A stretch of 64,000 nt of DNA from JBMOKU01 sp049324315 (GCA_049324315.1 JBMOKU010000057.1:134461-198460), one strand, 5' to 3'. Numbered from the stretch's first letter, positions 25,832 through 36,075 are shown. Numbers and translations: made by a program. The notes: generated by a model not told the origin, from the letters alone.

Positions 25832-26683
25832 ATGAATACAAGCAATTACCTTCTTTTGAATCGTGTTTTTACTCGTAACACCTTCAAAGAACTACTTGAA
25901 GAACACACAGAAGAGACATATGTTACAGCAATAAAACGATATGTAAACGATTCAGAAGACAAAGACAATAGACAACTTATAAGTGAAATTTATCAAGAAC
26001 TTAAAAAAAATTATAGAAATGAATATTTCTATAAGAATACGCTTTTAAACAAATTATTGCTTGGAGTACACAGTCCAAAGACCACCACTGCATTAACAGA
26101 AGTTCCCGTGTTTAAATCTAAAGCAGATTTTATCCTCATAAACGGTAAAGCAGTTGTATATGAGATTAAAACAGAACTAGATAATTTTGAACGACTTGGA
26201 ACTCAGTTAAATGACTATTATAAAGCATTTAATCATGTTGCTGTGGTTACGTGTGAATCAAATTATAAAGCTATTGAAAAAAAACTCTCAGGTACACCTG
26301 TAGGAATATATTTATTAACCCATCGCAATAGCTTAAGCGAAAAAAAGAAACCTATTGAGGATAATTCCTGCTTGGACTTAAATACAATATTTAAAATATT
26401 ACGTAAATCTGAATATGAATCCATTCTTCTGACCCATTATGGGCAGCTGCCTAATGTGTCGCAATTTAATTATTATAGTACATGCAAACAAATGTTTTTT
26501 CAGATTGATACTCAAGCAGCTTATAAATTATTTTTAAAAGAACTAAAAAAAAGGAATTACATTGATATTGATTTGTATGCTAATGTACCATACGAATTGA
26601 AATTTTTAATGTATTTTTCTAATTTAAAAAAGGTTGACTATCATAATTTAAAAATCTTTTTAGAAAGTAAGTTTGGGGGGTAA
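25832..26683 (+). CDS. sce7726-family protein, PD-(D/E)XK nuclease-like
   Basis: 283 residues from ATG 25832, 8-9 nt after GGAGGTG. The central motif SKADFILINGKAVVYEIKTELD has the D-x(n)-ExK arrangement of restriction-endonuclease-like folds, and NFERLGTQLNDYYKAFNHVAVVT follows as in the sce7726 family. It is followed 3 nt later by its usual partner sce7725 and then by a RES protein overlapping by 4 nt. Function is not established; the neighbourhood points to anti-phage or anti-plasmid defence (inference). Confidence 0.78.
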   Translation: MNTSNYLLLNRVFTRNTFKELLEEHTEETYVTAIKRYVNDSEDKDNRQLISEIYQELKKNYRNEYFYKNTLLNKLLLGVHSPKTTTALTEVPVFKSKADFILINGKAVVYEIKTELDNFERLGTQLNDYYKAFNHVAVVTCESNYKAIEKKLSGTPVGIYLLTHRNSLSEKKKPIEDNSCLDLNTIFKILRKSEYESILLTHYGQLPNVSQFNYYSTCKQMFFQIDTQAAYKLFLKELKKRNYIDIDLYANVPYELKFLMYFSNLKKVDYHNLKIFLESKFGG

Positions 26684-26686
26684 ATT

Positions 26687-27628
26687 ATGTATTTTCCATA
26701 TTTGAGGGGAAGACAGTTTGAATTAATTGCATTAAGAGAATTAGTAGAAAGCTCTTTATTAAGCAATAAAATTATCCCAATAATTGAACCCGTAAAACTA
26801 TCTTCCACACTAATAAAAACAATTGAAATTTTTCAAGGTGCTGATAAACAATTGGCATTGGTGCGTAATCCTCAAGTGGGCAACTTTGTATCAGACTTAA
26901 ATAAGGATAAAAATGTACACCTTAAAGAGAAGCTTTACAGGTTAATAAAATTAGGCGGTATAGTTGACGTGCATTTTTTAAATCCTCACTCTGAAAAATT
27001 TATTAATAGACTTCTAGAAGGCGGTAAGGACATTTCTGACATCATCACCATCTGTAAAAATGAAGATGATATCCCTATTTTTGAAGAATTTTTTTCTTCT
27101 GGTAAACCTAAATATAACCTTATTTCTGATGAAAGTGTTTTTAGAAGACGAATTAGGCACAATCGTGTTATGATGGACAATAGATTCAAAAAGCAAAGTC
27201 GAAATACCGATTATGCAAAGATGGATGATGAGCCTTTTTCTACTGATCATCTTTATTATGATGAAGACGGTTATGTGGGATTTTCTGATTACTCCATAAT
27301 CGGGAATGAATATAATGAAACAGGTTTTGCTCCCTACGCAGTAGCTATACATATAGTTTATTTTGATAAAGATAATAGATTGAGGATTAAACACTTTGTT
27401 TCAGATACGAACGATGATATTACAGATCCTGCTGGAAAATTTGCTGAGGCGGTTGGGAAATTAGTAGAGTGGAATAAAACTAAAAAGCTTGACACATTTA
27501 GCATAAATACTCTTACCCAAATGCATGAAAAAGAAATATATCCTGGGTTAGGGACTGTTAAAAAACTTTCACTTATGCATCATATTGAACTTATCGGAAG
27601 ATTTTTAGATGGCGAGATTAAGAAATGA
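26687..27628 (+). CDS. sce7725-family (beta-protein-like) protein
   Basis: 313 residues. Begins MYFPYLRGRQFELIALRELV, the signature opening of the sce7725/phage beta-protein-like family. No catalytic motif is evident. GGGGGG precedes the ATG, and its stop overlaps the ATG of the RES gene (ATGA), so production is coupled. Pairing with sce7726 recurs in other bacteria (recalled family knowledge). Confidence 0.75.
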   Translation: MYFPYLRGRQFELIALRELVESSLLSNKIIPIIEPVKLSSTLIKTIEIFQGADKQLALVRNPQVGNFVSDLNKDKNVHLKEKLYRLIKLGGIVDVHFLNPHSEKFINRLLEGGKDISDIITICKNEDDIPIFEEFFSSGKPKYNLISDESVFRRRIRHNRVMMDNRFKKQSRNTDYAKMDDEPFSTDHLYYDEDGYVGFSDYSIIGNEYNETGFAPYAVAIHIVYFDKDNRLRIKHFVSDTNDDITDPAGKFAEAVGKLVEWNKTKKLDTFSINTLTQMHEKEIYPGLGTVKKLSLMHHIELIGRFLDGEIKK

Positions 27629-28719
27629 TATGCTGTAATAAATGTTTTTGTGATTTTGAACTCAAAGCAATTATTGAAAGACTTGGTCAAATTGGAAACT
27701 GTCAAATCTGTGGCGGTTCCAATGTTTATATTTATAATACGGATAAAAACACGGATTTAGTAGAATATTTCGATGAATTCATAAGTATATATACACCCAC
27801 TCAGTCACTTCCGTTAGAATTTCCAAAAGCAGAAATGCGATTATTAAAAGATGAATTATTTACTAACTGGAATATTTTTAATAAGTTGAATGCGACTAAT
27901 ATTTATAAAATTATAACCAGCATTTGCAGTGAAAAATATCAACAAATTCCTGAACATTTTGATTATCCAGTAGGAATAGCGGAATTTTATAGTCCCGAGT
28001 ATTTGAATGAACACTCTCTTCTCAGAACTAATAGTTGGGAAAACTTTGTTACTGCTTTAAAGACACAAAATAGATTTCATACCAACCTTATTAACTTAGA
28101 AATTTTGGAGCGATTTTGTTCTTATATACGCAAACCATATAAGAAAGGGACTGTTTTTTATCGTGGTAGGATTGCCTCTTCTTCGGGACTTTGTGCTAAT
28201 GAAATGGGAGCTCCTCCTCATGAAAAGGCTTCTGCAGGACGTGCTAATGCACAAGGCATTAGGTGCTTATACCTTGCTGATAGTTTTGAAACTACTATTC
28301 GTGAAGTTCGTGCCGGAGCATTTGACTTAATATCTGTCGGCAAGTTTGAGTTGCAGGAAGATATTATTGTTGTAGATTTAAAATCCATTGATAAAATTAG
28401 TCCGTTTTTAGAAGATCTGGATTGCATGGAACATGCTATTAATAAGGAGCACTTGAATAAAATCAATGATGAGATGGGAAAAGCGGTGCGCAAAAGTGAC
28501 AGTGATTTAGACTATGTTCCTACACAATATATCAGTGATTTTATTAAGAGTATTGAACACGATGGACAAGCAGAATACGCTGGCCTAGAATATAATAGCA
28601 CTATGAAATCAGACGGCTTTAATTTAGCCATATTCTATGCAGATTTATTTAAATGTATTGATGTTAAAACTTATAGGATAACAGAGCTGAATTATAGGGC
28701 AGAAGAATGGAGATTGTAA
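27625..28719 (+). CDS. RES-domain protein with N-terminal zinc ribbon
   Basis: 364 residues. N-terminal C4-type ribbon: C3/C4, C7, then C27 and C30 (CQICGG). The RES domain starts near 175, with VFYRGRIA, MGAPPHEKASAGRANAQGIR, LYLADSFETTIREVRAG and the conserved Arg/Tyr/Glu spacing. RES domains of known toxins break down NAD+. Within this operon it is the likely effector, with sce7726/sce7725 as sensor or nuclease parts (inference). Unlike RES-Xre toxin-antitoxin pairs, no antitoxin gene is adjacent. Confidence 0.8.
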   Translation: MICCNKCFCDFELKAIIERLGQIGNCQICGGSNVYIYNTDKNTDLVEYFDEFISIYTPTQSLPLEFPKAEMRLLKDELFTNWNIFNKLNATNIYKIITSICSEKYQQIPEHFDYPVGIAEFYSPEYLNEHSLLRTNSWENFVTALKTQNRFHTNLINLEILERFCSYIRKPYKKGTVFYRGRIASSSGLCANEMGAPPHEKASAGRANAQGIRCLYLADSFETTIREVRAGAFDLISVGKFELQEDIIVVDLKSIDKISPFLEDLDCMEHAINKEHLNKINDEMGKAVRKSDSDLDYVPTQYISDFIKSIEHDGQAEYAGLEYNSTMKSDGFNLAIFYADLFKCIDVKTYRITELNYRAEEWRL

Positions 28720-29572
28720 TGAACCCCTTTGTCAAGACACAATTTTGCGCTTGATAAGTTAGTCCTCCTTATCATAGATTTTTAGGCATGTTAAGCAACC
28801 ATGTAGACGGTATAATAAAAAGAAAAGAAAGCGCCTATAAATTGAACGCTTTAATAAAATTATATACATTTAACGTTAACTAACTGCCCAGAGCGTTTCG
28901 CCCTATATACAATATATGTCATATATTATATCAATTATACAAGGTTTTTAAATTTTTTCTAGATTTATCCAAAAAGTTAATATAAGAAATTGATCTATTG
29001 AACCTGTTTTTGTGAGTACCTTTGTGATTGTTCTTAGAACATTAAGATTCTGTTTCTAGCTAAAAAAAGAATAAAGACAATCATATTAGTTTATTAGTGA
29101 CTCAAAGTTGATATCTATATGAAATAATGGTGAAAAAAGTGTCGAATGTTTTCTCTTGTACTAAAAAAAGATATGTTATATAATATTTTGTGACATTATG
29201 CCACTTTGACTTAGGTTAATAGTTTAGACATAAAAAGTGAGACATTTATGCGGCTGATTTTCAAATTCAATTGAGGCCATTAGTTTATTATATCAATAAT
29301 TCTTAATATATAAACATTAAAAGAATGCCAAAATTTAAATACATGAGCAGTCTGTAAAAAAAAACTCTTGCGATATATGCAATTAGTTTTTTAAGTTTAC
29401 AGACTGCTCTTTTTTTATGGTGTTCAGCTAGATGTTAAACTTTGAATATTATTTAATTTCAACTATCTGGATTAGTCGTAAATATTCGATAATCAGATAT
29501 TAATCTTGTTCATTCAGCATTAATGAAAAACTCGTAGTTACCACATTATCTTAATAGAAAAGGAATGAAACT
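28720..29572. other. 850-bp non-coding gap before tnsD
   Basis: No gene on either strand. AT-rich, with short dyads (TATATACAATATATGTCATATATTATA near 28910 is partly palindromic) and a strong terminator at 29345-29416. No CRISPR-like repeats found. It probably holds the tns promoter and the end of the RES transcript. Confidence 0.4.
29345..29416 (+). terminator. Long-stem terminator upstream of tnsD
   Basis: GAGCAGTCTGTAAA (29345-29358) and TTTACAGACTGCTC (29396-29409) form a perfect 14-bp stem around 37 nt, followed by seven T. It insulates the tns genes from cargo transcription. Confidence 0.75.
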
Positions 29573-31435
29573 ATGTTGACGTTTTTTATAGAACCATATT
29601 CAGACGAACTTTTTTATAGTATCATTGCTAGATATCACAGAAGAAGTGGAAATTTGACAATTAGCAAAACGTTACAACAACTTTTTGGAAGCAATCAAAA
29701 ACGTATTAGAAAGTTATTCCCTTCAAATTTAAAACATCTATGTGCTCAGCTGCCAAATAATCTTTTTACAACAGAAGACTTTATTATGAAGAACACAATT
29801 TTTCCTGTATTTATTCCTTTTATTTCTAAAGAAACACGAGATAAATGTTATGAAATTATGGAAAATAGATCTTCAACATCAGTAGAAAATATTTTAATGA
29901 AAACATCTCTAAAGAGCTTAAAGCCAAGATATTTTAAAGTTTGTCATGATTGTATTATTCAGGACAGGGAGATGTTTGGAGAAGCCTACTTTCACCGCAC
30001 TCATCAGATTCCAGGTATCTATATCTGCCATAAACATAATACACCATTGCATGAAATTATTAATAAAAGTGATCGAGAAGAATTTATTTTTTTAGATGAC
30101 AGTATAGAAACAGTGCAAGTAATAGAAGGAAATGATCTAAACCCTCATATTAAATTGAAAGATTTTATGTTAGATTTTCTAAAAGCTGATATATCAAGTT
30201 ATGATATTGATCTTACACATAAGAAGTATACTATTAGGATGCAGGAAAGTAATTATTTAACATCTGAAGGATTGGTGAGACAGAAAGAATTAAAAAAAGA
30301 TTTACTAGCCTTTTATACTAAAGACTTTTTAAAAGCTATCCAATCAGATGTCAATGATCATGAAAATCCAAAACAAAGTAACTGGATTCAATATATAACA
30401 CTTAAGAAAAATTACGGATGTGATCCAATTAGACATTTGATATTTATAAAATTTTTATTTGGAACAATTGAAAATTTTTTAAGGTCACCGACTCAGTATT
30501 TATGGTTTGGTGTAGGTCCGTGGAAATGTTTAAATCCTGTTGCTGCTCATTATAAAAGCCGAACGATTCAAGAACATAGTATTTCAACAACTTATGAAGG
30601 GTTAAAACGGGGGACGTTTACTTGCAAATGTGGTTTTTCCTATATTCGTATACATGATGGAAAAGACAATGAAGATGAATATAGATATATAAACAACTTT
30701 GGAGGGGTATGGGAAGAAGTATTCAGAGAGAAAATTGAGAGCCGGAATTATAATTTGAAGGAACTGGCTAATATTATGGATTGTTCGGTGTCTACCGTGG
30801 TTCGTAGAGCTCAAACAAGGGGACTACTTCAATATCTCGATACTAATCAAAAAAAATACTGCAAAACCGAAAATAATTTAATTTTACAAGAAGAGAAAGA
30901 AAAAATGTATAAAGATATGATTTTAAAACTGTTGAGTGAAGAACCTAGCACTACTAGAAGCCAAATAGCAAAATATATGCCTGTACAATATAGGTGGCTC
31001 CAAAAGTACTGCAAGAAATGGGTAGAAGAAATATTCCCCAAACCATTAATAAGTAACCTAAAAGAGAATCGGTGTGCTTCAAGAATTAACTGGATGAAAA
31101 AAGATAAAGAATTAAGGGAAAAGGTAGAGGGAACTATTAACGAGATGATACAAGACAAAGAGAAAAGGAGAATTAGTGTTTATGCAATTAAGAAAAAAAT
31201 TGGTTATGAAGGACTTGATAGAGCACTGGATAAACTCCCACTAACAAAAAAACTTCTTCTTGAGCATATTGAGTCAGAAGAAGAATTTCAGAAAAGAAAG
31301 ATTCAATATGCTATTGAATCTTTCAATGAACAGTGGGAATCTTTATCTGCATGGAAAATACTAAAAAAGGCTGGCGTATCAAAACACTATAAAGAGATGC
31401 ATCTGTACGTTAGAAGTTTAATAGATGGTCTCTAG
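29573..31435 (+). CDS. tnsD: TnsD/TniQ-type target-selection protein
   Basis: 620 residues. N-terminal TniQ domain (LTFFIEPYSDELFYSIIARY) with the zinc finger C124, C127, C152, H155, followed by a long helical C-terminal part (about 380-620) with repeated HTH-like units. In Tn7 the equivalent protein binds the attachment site in the 3' end of glmS. Here, since the transposon lies in the 3' end of nrdD, this protein is the likely reader of nrdD (inference). It is first in the tns operon, an order unlike Tn7's ABCDE. Confidence 0.9.
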   Translation: MLTFFIEPYSDELFYSIIARYHRRSGNLTISKTLQQLFGSNQKRIRKLFPSNLKHLCAQLPNNLFTTEDFIMKNTIFPVFIPFISKETRDKCYEIMENRSSTSVENILMKTSLKSLKPRYFKVCHDCIIQDREMFGEAYFHRTHQIPGIYICHKHNTPLHEIINKSDREEFIFLDDSIETVQVIEGNDLNPHIKLKDFMLDFLKADISSYDIDLTHKKYTIRMQESNYLTSEGLVRQKELKKDLLAFYTKDFLKAIQSDVNDHENPKQSNWIQYITLKKNYGCDPIRHLIFIKFLFGTIENFLRSPTQYLWFGVGPWKCLNPVAAHYKSRTIQEHSISTTYEGLKRGTFTCKCGFSYIRIHDGKDNEDEYRYINNFGGVWEEVFREKIESRNYNLKELANIMDCSVSTVVRRAQTRGLLQYLDTNQKKYCKTENNLILQEEKEKMYKDMILKLLSEEPSTTRSQIAKYMPVQYRWLQKYCKKWVEEIFPKPLISNLKENRCASRINWMKKDKELREKVEGTINEMIQDKEKRRISVYAIKKKIGYEGLDRALDKLPLTKKLLLEHIESEEEFQKRKIQYAIESFNEQWESLSAWKILKKAGVSKHYKEMHLYVRSLIDGL

Positions 31436-31466
31436 AAAAGAATATGTAAATTAGAGGTAAAAAAAT

Positions 31467-32279
31467 ATGTCGAAGAGAAAGTACCCAATGACAGAAGAAA
31501 AAATGAAACGCTGGATTAAAGAGGGGAGAGGGAAAGGGGAAGGTGCAGAGTATAAGCCGTGGATTGAAATATATGATTGTCCTTCAATTGGTAAAGTAAG
31601 GAGAATCAAAGGGTGGAAAACCAACAGAGTACATCATTTCCTATCATCTCTGGAATCAAATTATTTTTATATGCTTGAGTGGTCTGATAATGTAGTGGAT
31701 ATTCGGGAGCAATTTCCACTTGATCTAGAAATAACGATGGAAATTGCAGCCATACAAAAAATTAGATATCCACTAGATCCTGTGTCACGATACCCTAATG
31801 TTCAAACTACAGATTTTTTAATTACAAAAGAATATGAAGATTCCTCAAAATTACTAGCAAGAACGATAAAATATGAAAAAGATCTGGATAAGAGAAGAGT
31901 TAGAGAAAAGTTTAGAATAGAGAAACTATACTGGCAAGAAAGAAAAATCGATTGGGGTGTTGTAACTGAAAAAAGCTTTAGTTTACCGTTGCTCAATAAT
32001 ATAAAGTATGTTCATAAATATAAAACTCTGGATGGATATTTAGATTTGACTCGCGATGAAATAAATATTATAAAATTGACATTGTCTAAAGTAATTGAAA
32101 CAAATAGTAAACCTTTGACTTATTCTACCCACTTAGTAGATCGATTATTTAATCTACAGAGTGGTAGTTGCTTGACATTAGCAAAATATCTCATAGCAAA
32201 TAAAATATGGATCGTTGAAATGGGAGTTGAAATATGGAAGCAGCCACATTTTAAAATAAATTCAGAGAAAAATTTATAA
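31467..32279 (+). CDS. tnsA: TnsA endonuclease
   Basis: 270 residues. The TnsA restriction-fold nuclease cuts the 5' ends of the transposon. Catalytic positions visible: E63 (in SLESNYFYMLEWS), D116 in TTDFLIT and K135 in ARTIKYEK, in the order and spacing of E. coli TnsA. The downstream winged-helix part contacts TnsC. With TnsB it allows clean cut-and-paste excision, consistent with the single perfect 5-bp duplication. Confidence 0.9.
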   Translation: MSKRKYPMTEEKMKRWIKEGRGKGEGAEYKPWIEIYDCPSIGKVRRIKGWKTNRVHHFLSSLESNYFYMLEWSDNVVDIREQFPLDLEITMEIAAIQKIRYPLDPVSRYPNVQTTDFLITKEYEDSSKLLARTIKYEKDLDKRRVREKFRIEKLYWQERKIDWGVVTEKSFSLPLLNNIKYVHKYKTLDGYLDLTRDEINIIKLTLSKVIETNSKPLTYSTHLVDRLFNLQSGSCLTLAKYLIANKIWIVEMGVEIWKQPHFKINSEKNL

Positions 32280-32300
32280 AAGAGGGAGTATAAAAGAAAA

Positions 32301-34433
32301 ATGTTTTTGCTCTGTAATCAAGTAATAGAATGGTTTTTAGAAGATAATAAAAAAACTATAGAAAGAATATTGTGGATAGAAAATGAATGTAATCGAGTAA
32401 TTGTAATTAATATAGAAACAAAAAATGCATTACCATATGAAAGAAAAATAAAAGAAGTGGAATTTGCTATACAAATAGGTGATGCGCATATAATTCAATA
32501 CGACAGTGACAAATTTTTCTATAACGAAAAAGATCTTTCAGAAGCAAATAGGAAAAGACGTGATCATGCTTGGGAGATAATAAGAGATTTGGTTAGCAAA
32601 GAACCCGAAATATACTATCCTAGAACTAGAGGTAGGCTAATAAACGAAATTCTAAATATGAGAAAGACAACTAAAGCTTTTGTTTACGATAAATTACGGT
32701 TATTTTGGCAAAAAGGAAAAAATAAGAATGCCTTATTACCGAATTACAATAATTGTGGAGGTAAAGATAGGAAGAAAAAAGCGGGCAATAAAAAAAGGGG
32801 TCGGCCAAGAAAAAACATAACCGAAGCAGGAATTGGTATTAACATTACGCCAGATGTTGAAAAAAAATTCCAAAGAGGATATGATACGTTTTATAAAGAA
32901 AATCCCAAACTTACTATAAAACAAGTATATGACCTGACAATTACCTATTTCTTTAATATAGGGTATGAACTTGTTAAAGGGGTAAAGACTCCGATTACTC
33001 CGCCAAAAAGTGAGCGTCCTTCTGAAGCACAGTATCGACAGTGGTTTGAAAAGAAATCTTTAAGTAGAAGACTTATAGACAAGAAAGGAAAAAGAAAATA
33101 CCAGCTAGAGAATAGACCGGTATTAGGCGATTCTACAGTTTCTACAATTGGTCCTGGATCACTAGCTCAAATCGATGCAACAATTGGAAATGTATACATT
33201 GTAAGCAAATTTAATAGAAATAGGATTCTAGAAAGACCTGTGATCTATACGTTAATAGATGTTTTTTCAAGATACATCATGGGAATATACATAGGAATTA
33301 GAAAACCGAGTTGGATTGGAGCAATGATGGCTATATGTAACGCTGGCTTAGATAAAGTTAAATTCTGTAAGGAATATGGGATTGATATAGTGGAGGATGA
33401 TTGGTGTTGTTCATATGTTCCTGAGACGATTATAGGAGACAGAGGTGAAATGGAGGGGAAAGCATCAGAAAATTTGCAGAACGTACTAAATGTAACTGTT
33501 GATAATACACCACCGTTCAGAGCGGATTGGAAAGGAATTGTTGAAAAGTATTTTGATGTATTGGATAACGATACTAGTCCAATGTTGCCAGGTGCTGTAA
33601 CTGCGACTCACAGGGAACGAGGAACACCAGATCACCGATTAGGAGCGCGTCTTACATTAGAAGAGTATACAAAAATAATAATCAAAGCAGTGCTATTTCA
33701 TAATAATGCTCATGTGATGAAAAGTTATAAAAAAGATGAATTTATGATACATGATGACATTGTTCCAATATCTGCAGAACTTTGGAAATGGGGATTGTGC
33801 AATAGAACGGGTAGACTAAGACAATTCTCAGAAGATATTCTTAGGTTAAATTTAATGCCTATGGATCAAGCCACTGTAACCTATAGAGGGATAAGGTATA
33901 ATAACCAGATGTATGGGTGCGATTTAGCGCTACAAGAAGAATGGTATACAAAGGCAAGAAATAGTGGAAGCTGGAATGTTGATATATCATATGATCCAAG
34001 AAACATGGATAATATTTATATTAGACTGGAGCGAGGTAAGAAATTTGAACCGTGTTATCAACTTGAACAAATGGGTAATCTGAGAGGAGCAAGTTCATAT
34101 GAAATAGAGGCTATAATAGAAGATCAAAAAAAGCAATTTATTCTATACGAAGACAAAGAATTACAGGAGAGAGCACACTTATATGCATTTATCGATGATG
34201 TAAATAAAAAGGCAGAAGAACAATTCAAAGAAAGTGAGATAAACCAAAGTAATGCTTCAAGATTGAAAGATATTCACTTAAATACAGCGGTAGAAAAGGC
34301 AATACAAGATGCTAAAGAGGCATGGGTTTTAGATAAAGATTCGAAAACAAGCAATAAAATCATAGAAAAAGACTCTATGCTAGTTGAAGATGAAATTTAT
34401 ATTGAACCTGTGGATTACTTGAGTGAAACTTGA
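32301..34433 (+). CDS. tnsB: TnsB DDE transposase
   Basis: 710 residues. The retroviral-integrase-like catalytic triad is D292 (AQIDATIGN), D380 (IIGDRGE) and E415 (WKGIVEKYF), preceded by HTH domains that bind the repeated end sites and a basic KKRGRPRK segment (about 165). A Mu-type beta-barrel and a C-terminal tail for TnsC follow. GAGGGAG is 12 nt before the ATG, a somewhat long spacing. tnsC overlaps or follows closely. Confidence 0.92.
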   Translation: MFLLCNQVIEWFLEDNKKTIERILWIENECNRVIVINIETKNALPYERKIKEVEFAIQIGDAHIIQYDSDKFFYNEKDLSEANRKRRDHAWEIIRDLVSKEPEIYYPRTRGRLINEILNMRKTTKAFVYDKLRLFWQKGKNKNALLPNYNNCGGKDRKKKAGNKKRGRPRKNITEAGIGINITPDVEKKFQRGYDTFYKENPKLTIKQVYDLTITYFFNIGYELVKGVKTPITPPKSERPSEAQYRQWFEKKSLSRRLIDKKGKRKYQLENRPVLGDSTVSTIGPGSLAQIDATIGNVYIVSKFNRNRILERPVIYTLIDVFSRYIMGIYIGIRKPSWIGAMMAICNAGLDKVKFCKEYGIDIVEDDWCCSYVPETIIGDRGEMEGKASENLQNVLNVTVDNTPPFRADWKGIVEKYFDVLDNDTSPMLPGAVTATHRERGTPDHRLGARLTLEEYTKIIIKAVLFHNNAHVMKSYKKDEFMIHDDIVPISAELWKWGLCNRTGRLRQFSEDILRLNLMPMDQATVTYRGIRYNNQMYGCDLALQEEWYTKARNSGSWNVDISYDPRNMDNIYIRLERGKKFEPCYQLEQMGNLRGASSYEIEAIIEDQKKQFILYEDKELQERAHLYAFIDDVNKKAEEQFKESEINQSNASRLKDIHLNTAVEKAIQDAKEAWVLDKDSKTSNKIIEKDSMLVEDEIYIEPVDYLSET

Positions 34434-34452
34434 GAAAATAATGAGGTTGGTT

Positions 34453-36075
34453 ATGGAAGAAAAGTACGCTAATGATATGATTGTAGATGCCAAATATAGT
34501 AAGCAAATTATTGAAGAGTATAAAGATAATCCATTAATTGAAGCGTTACCTTATATTTTATCAAATAATGAGATAAAGATTAAAATGCAGTATTATCCAT
34601 ACTATGACGTTAAAGAAAAACTCTTACCTACTGAGTTGCGTCTACACTGTGTAAATAAACTTAAAGATTTAATTATACCTATGAATGCTCATTTCGAAGT
34701 CGAACATAGAATATCTAGATTAATAAGGCATGGCTATATAAATCGTCATCCATTAAAGCCAGATCATACAGAATTAATAAATTCTATTTCTCAAGCTGTC
34801 TCATTAAAAGACATCAGGTATATAGAGCGTATAAGACCAAAAATATCATCAGCATCAGCCTTCACTATAATAGGTATAAGTGGAATTGGAAAGACAACGA
34901 TGATTGAACGGATACTTCAAATGTATCCTCATATTATTCGACATACTGATTATAAAGGGCATAAGTTTTTGTTAAATCAAATAACTTACTTAAAGCTCGA
35001 ATGCCCCTTTGACGGTTCAGTTAAGGGTCTTTGTTTCAATTTCTTCCAAGCCATTGATCAGCTAATGGGAACAAATTATTACACGCAATACAGTACCCGA
35101 AGTTGTACTACTGATCAAATGATACCATTAATGGCACAGATAGCATGCTTATATCAGGTTGGTGTATTAGTAATTGATGAAATTCAGAATTTAAGTGAGG
35201 CGAAAAGTGGAGGCGCTAGTAAAATGCTACGTTTCTTTGTACAACTTATTAATTCAATCAATGTTCCAGTAATACTAATCGGTACGCCAAAAGCTATGAG
35301 ACTATTTACGGACGAATTTAGGTATGGAAGACGTGGGAGTGGACAACAGGGGGATTTTATATGGAAAAGGATGGAAAATGATAAGTGTTGGTATATGTTT
35401 ATGGAAGAACTATGGAAATATCAATGGCTACATAATGAGTGTCAATTAACAGACGAAATTCGGAATGTGATGTATGAAGAGTCACAGGGAATTACAGATA
35501 TTGCAATTAAGCTATATATGATGACGCAATGGCGTGCAATTGAAAGAAAAATGAACGTAATCAAACCTAGTTTAATTAGATCAGTTGCAAAAGATCATTT
35601 AAAGTTAGTAAGCCATGCACTAAATGCACTAAAATCAGGTAATAAAAAGCGCATTGAGAGTATTGAAGACATATCTTTTCCAAATGCTATTTATGGCGAA
35701 TTCGAGATGAATGCGAATAAGGATTATGTTGAGCAATTAAAAGTCCAAAATATATTTCAGGAGAAAAAAGAAAAGAAATTAACTGAAACTATTGTTGAAT
35801 GGCTTATAGAAGCTGGAATATCCACTGAACTTAGTATTAATGTTGCTAACGACATTATAAATGCACATGGTACAAATTCAGACTTAAAAACGCTAAGGAA
35901 AGAAGCTTTTGTGTTGGCGATGCAATATGATCAACGAAATATAGATATAGCTAAGTGTGCTGAAAAAGAAAAGCTACATAAAGATACTACTAATAAAAAC
36001 AAAACAAAGTATAATTCAACATCAGACGCATTTGACGTGAAAGCGCATATAAAACCTGCTGATGAATTATTATAA
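34453..36075 (+). CDS. tnsC: TnsC AAA+ regulator ATPase
   Basis: 540 residues from ATG 34453, placed by GAGG 6 nt upstream; a GTG at 34423 inside tnsB is the alternative. Walker A GISGIGKTT at 141-149 and Walker B VLVIDEIQNL around 238-247. TnsC links the target selector to TnsAB and provides target immunity. It is the last transposition gene before the right end; there is no tnsE. Confidence 0.9.
   Translation: MEEKYANDMIVDAKYSKQIIEEYKDNPLIEALPYILSNNEIKIKMQYYPYYDVKEKLLPTELRLHCVNKLKDLIIPMNAHFEVEHRISRLIRHGYINRHPLKPDHTELINSISQAVSLKDIRYIERIRPKISSASAFTIIGISGIGKTTMIERILQMYPHIIRHTDYKGHKFLLNQITYLKLECPFDGSVKGLCFNFFQAIDQLMGTNYYTQYSTRSCTTDQMIPLMAQIACLYQVGVLVIDEIQNLSEAKSGGASKMLRFFVQLINSINVPVILIGTPKAMRLFTDEFRYGRRGSGQQGDFIWKRMENDKCWYMFMEELWKYQWLHNECQLTDEIRNVMYEESQGITDIAIKLYMMTQWRAIERKMNVIKPSLIRSVAKDHLKLVSHALNALKSGNKKRIESIEDISFPNAIYGEFEMNANKDYVEQLKVQNIFQEKKEKKLTETIVEWLIEAGISTELSINVANDIINAHGTNSDLKTLRKEAFVLAMQYDQRNIDIAKCAEKEKLHKDTTNKNKTKYNSTSDAFDVKAHIKPADELL

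Noticed and set aside
28720..29572. Possible CRISPR array or guide-RNA locus of a CRISPR-associated transposon
   Set aside because: No direct repeats with regular spacers and no cas gene anywhere in the element; only short AT-rich dyads and a terminator.
29573..36075. Classifying the element as Tn5053/Tn402-like (tniABQR)
   Set aside because: A clear TnsA nuclease gene is present, there is no resolvase, and the tns gene set is TniQ/TnsD with A, B and C, so Tn7-like is the better label.
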